From Isoperla grammatica (Eukaryota; Arthropoda; Insecta; Plecoptera; Perlodidae): a stretch of DNA of 64,000 nucleotides. Shown one piece after another: positions 62,536 to 64,000 of the stretch. The notes under the pieces are model-generated. The model ran no database searches. It was not told where the DNA came from and worked only from the letters and a program-made list of their open reading frames with translations. A program made the translations under genes and the position numbers. The DNA lies in NCBI GenBank assembly GCA_945910005.1, contig OX246744.1:6261973-6325972 (forward strand). Reading direction: 5' to 3'. Every line of letters begins with the position of its first letter. The first letter of the stretch is position 1.

Positions 62536-63498
62536 TTATAAAAATTATTTACAAAGGAGGACTGGACAGTAAATACAACTACGTACACAGTTTACAATGT
62601 AACAACAATAAAAACACCGAATGAAATGAAATAAAAGTTATGAATTAAGATAGGCCTAACACAACAACAAACCAAATTGTTTACTATAGACAAAGAGAAC
62701 ACTGATCAGTATTATATCTACCTCAAGTAGTAGTACTACTACTTGGCTCTTGGCAAAAAAATAGTTGAGTTTCAGTACTATATAGATTCTTGTACTGTGT
62801 GCTGTAAATACAAATCTATTTATTTCCTTGAATGTGATATATAGTCCTATTGAGGAAAGAAGAAATATATCATAACACAGCCGATAGCCATTCTATCAAA
62901 TCCAGTTATTTCTTGAATATGTGCTTTCATCATTATCATCATCATTAGGCCTATCCATCGCCGTTTCCTGCTTCTGGCAGGGTCAGCTTGGGTTTCACAA
63001 CCAAATTTTTCCACCTCTTCCTATTTTCCCACAAACGTACTTCCCCTACTTGCTCCCGGTTCTCTCCTCTCGTCTGTAGGTCTTCAGCAATCTTTTCCTT
63101 CCATCAATGCGTGCTTTATTTAATTTTAATTTTCAAAATTTAAATTTTTAAATTTTTAAATTTTTAAATTTTAAATTTTAAAATTTTAAAAATTTTAAAT
63201 TTTAAATTTAAAATTTTTTTATTTACCGTGTGCGCAGAGTCGTCAGCGCTGACGAGCACCGGTGGGCGCGCCGACGACGGCTCCCTGGACACGCTGGACG
63301 ACCTTGACCTGTCCCCGCGCTCTCCCCCCGCGGTCGCCGCGACGACGGACTCTGACGACGGGGATGAGGATCCGGGCATCCACTTCCGCAGCGCGCACTT
63401 CAACGGGGAGGACAGCGCGGACGAGGACGAGGAGGAGATGGCGCGGGGGCTCCACTTCCCGGACCTACAGCGGGGGCAGCAGCAGCCGACCAGACAAG
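53273..63498 (+). CDS. RETREG/FAM134-like ER-phagy receptor, 3' part outside window
   Basis: ER membrane protein with a reticulon-homology domain; relatives curve ER tubules and recruit Atg8/LC3 for ER-phagy. Exons: 53273-53493, 54098-54256, 55838-55946, 58716-58905, 59974-60099, 63238-63498, joined to 355 residues in frame. Visible: amphipathic N terminus MAERVKEWFSRLKKW; first hairpin LISVLCILAANFVFW...LACFVYDMWV; family-typical WPEI; helical linker EISHYISQTNYFLKDSYIYF; second hairpin CVILGVLAMIGRTVPG...ILIGPGIVIHVLP; then an acidic disordered tail (ETDSEVDELLPDG, DDGSLDTLDDLDLSP, EDSADEDEEE). The LC3-interacting motif normally near the C terminus is not reached. Human relatives are about 460-545 residues. 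Introns are GT-AG. Assignment to a specific RETREG paralogue is not attempted; arthropods generally have one. Confidence 0.9.
54098..54256 (+). CDS. RETREG coding exon 2: end of first hairpin
   Basis: Acceptor CTTTCAG ends at 54097; donor GTAAAC at 54257. Encodes FVVSFECRFYGFLFSSLLAC, FVYDMWVDHIWPEISIPTDE and TEEWTPQHP. Confidence 0.93.
54257..55837. other. RETREG intron 2
   Basis: AT-rich, nothing recognised except a diverged inverted pair (CTCGAGAGTTGACATTGAAA at 55398 and TTCAATGTCATTCTTTTAACTC at 55495), perhaps an old foldback. Confidence 0.45.
55838..55946 (+). CDS. RETREG coding exon 3: linker helix
   Basis: Acceptor TTTTCAG ends at 55837; donor GTGAGT at 55947. Encodes SGVLSVPEISHYISQTNYFL, KDSYIYFKTLRTEHPAV. 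109 bp. Confidence 0.9.
55947..58715. other. RETREG intron 3
   Basis: Contains degenerate retroelement 3' ends (about 56975-57130 minus, 58155-58225 plus) and a TTATAAAGAA-rich inverted block near 57655-57815 that may be a decayed pogo-like element. No exon recognised. Confidence 0.45.
58716..58905 (+). CDS. RETREG coding exon 4: second hairpin
   Basis: Acceptor CTTTCCAG ends at 58715; donor GTACGT at 58906. Encodes FCCEMCVILGVLAMIGRTVP, GTVISYCILMSILIGPGIVI, HVLPRSTVDRL. Confidence 0.94.
59240..59335 (+). mobile_element. Decayed tRNA-headed SINE
   Basis: GAGTAGCTTTCAATGGTGAC, then GGGCTTCGATTCCCGGTTCT (B box), and a body like 41530 (AACTTTGAAATTCGAGAC). Confidence 0.45.
59582..59836. mobile_element. 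Foldback made of two inverted retroelement 3' ends
   Basis: GGAACTCAGAACAAGATAAA, GACAGCTTACCTGAGAAAGT and GTCGCTTTGAGAAACATA on the left are inverted on the right. Each arm matches the 31177 and 37990 elements. Confidence 0.75.
59974..60099 (+). CDS. RETREG coding exon 5: acidic region
   Basis: Acceptor TTTTTACAG ends at 59973; donor GTGCGT at 60100. Encodes ETDSEVDELLPDGSEANMAL, FQEALDGDNSDREDTNEFGL, DA. Confidence 0.9.
60196..60320 (-). mobile_element. SINE family S1 fragment
   Basis: AAGGCCGATTCGGAACAACT, GAGTGCTTCGTTGCTAGGAC and CCTAAGCCAAGAAGTGATGG. Confidence 0.75.
60707..60886. mobile_element. Foldback family F2, copy
   Basis: AGGCCCGAATGCATAGTTCA through CCTCAACTCAGCCTCTCCTC and inverse right arm ending TGCATTCGGCCCT. 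Confidence 0.85.
61455..61618. mobile_element. Interspersed repeat, inverse of 5107-5273
   Basis: CCCGGTCTTACAATCTCC, TTTGATTGGTCGTTGCCATG, GCACATTGTAAGACTGGACC. Confidence 0.6.
62438..62532. repeat. (TTA)n microsatellite
   Basis: About 95 bp of TTA units, abutting a retroelement end; a shorter TTA block lies near 62256-62286. Confidence 0.97.
62533..62680 (-). mobile_element. Retroelement 3' end, degenerate
   Basis: CAGTTATAAAAATTATTTAC, AAAGGAGGACTGGACAG, related to 35056 and 39675, here with a TTA rather than TTTA tail. Confidence 0.6.
62925..63105 (-). mobile_element. LINE 3' end
   Basis: CATTATCATCATCATTAGGC, then a minus-strand frame with LWENRKRWKNLVVKPKLTLP, resembling LINE reverse-transcriptase C termini. 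Confidence 0.6.
63238..63498 (+). CDS. RETREG coding exon 6: acidic disordered tail
   Basis: Acceptor TGCGCAG ends at 63237; donor GTAAGG at 63499. Encodes ESSALTSTGGRADDGSLDTL, DDLDLSPRSPP, DSDDGDEDPGIHFRSAHFNG, EDSADEDEEEMARGLHFPDL. Strikingly GC-rich in an AT-rich setting. The coding sequence continues outside the window. Confidence 0.88.
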
Positions 63499-63587
63499 GT
63501 AAGGCGGACATTTTATTTTTTTTATTATTTTTTTTTATTTTTTTTTTATTGCGCCAAGATGGCTTTTTCAGCCATTCTTTAAATTAT

Positions 63588-64000
63588 GTTTAAATTTCTC
63601 ATTTAATTTTTATTTTTCTTGTTCTTTTTTCTATCTATTAGCCTACATTAGTTTGTTTTGTCGTTTTGTTATTTTAAATATTGTTTCTGTTTTTTTTTTC
63701 TCCCTTTCTCTTTTACCTTCTCTTTTCTTGATTCTCTTGATTTTTCCATTTATTTCTATGAATATTAAATATTGGCTAAATATATTATTCATTATTCTTA
63801 GGCCTATTTGATTTCCTAATTGTATTTAAATTTCTCATTTAATTTTTATTTTTCTTGTTCTTTTTTCTATCTAGTAGCCTACATATTAGTTTGTTTTGTT
63901 GTTTTGTTATTTTAAATATTGTTTCTGTTTCTTTTTTCCTTTTGCCCCTTTCTCTTTTTCCTTCTCTTTTCTTGATTCTCTTGATTTTTCTATTTATTTA
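63588..64000. repeat. Direct duplication in RETREG intron 6
   Basis: TTTCTCATTTAATTTTTATT, TTGTTCTTTTTTCTATCTA and TTTTAAATATTGTTTCTGTT occur at about 63590 and again about 236 bp later, running to the window end. Confidence 0.9.

Larger units (their letters stand above)
60100..63237. other. RETREG intron 5
   Basis: Carries an S1 SINE fragment (60196-60320), foldback F2 (60707), the 61455 repeat, a TTA array (62438) and LINE ends. The remaining parts show nothing recognised. Confidence 0.45.

Overview
This is a window of an AT-rich, intron-rich, repeat-rich animal nuclear genome. The protein content points to an arthropod. Both integrin beta genes resemble insect beta-PS (Drosophila myospheroid), and one carries a pair of mutually exclusive exons like the 4A/4B pair known from that gene. 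A crustacean or a hemipteran-type insect with a large genome would fit; the species cannot be fixed from the sequence. There is one assembly gap of 200 N (15358-15557). I saw no conventional rRNA or tRNA gene, no CRISPR array and no prokaryotic gene.

Layout. (1) 1-10986, minus strand: integrin beta gene A. Twelve coding exons, about 596 residues, run from the signal peptide into the I-EGF repeats; the 3' part (rest of the stalk, transmembrane helix, tail) lies left of base 1. (2) 10987-23171: a 12 kb non-coding spacer between the two divergent start codons, holding a tandem array of about 380-bp units, foldback elements, tRNA-derived SINEs, the N gap and a possible 5' untranslated exon of gene B. 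(3) 23172-49493, plus strand: complete integrin beta gene B, 15 coding positions plus one alternative exon. One transcript encodes 827 residues, ending in two NPxY motifs. (4) 49494-53272: 3' UTR and intergenic DNA. (5) 53273 to beyond the right edge, plus strand: a RETREG/FAM134-type ER-phagy receptor gene, six coding exons and 355 residues seen, C terminus missing.

The integrin genes are head-to-head paralogues with the same intron positions and phases throughout the shared region, and most exons have identical lengths. Their products are cell-surface beta subunits that pair with alpha subunits to bind extracellular matrix; MIDAS, ADMIDAS and SyMBS residues are intact in both. The RETREG gene acts at the endoplasmic reticulum and has no evident functional link to the integrins.

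The rest is introns crowded with mobile elements: three hAT-like insertions with exact 8-bp target duplications (one containing a nested element with perfect 24-bp inverted ends and a TA duplication), a piggyBac-like remnant, pogo-like elements, several foldback families in up to four copies, tRNA-headed SINEs with (TTTA)n tails, LINE 3' ends, and very long TTTA, AG, TTA and poly-G/C tracts. All exon boundaries are read by eye from splice signals, reading phase, paralogue comparison and family knowledge; no transcript data were available.
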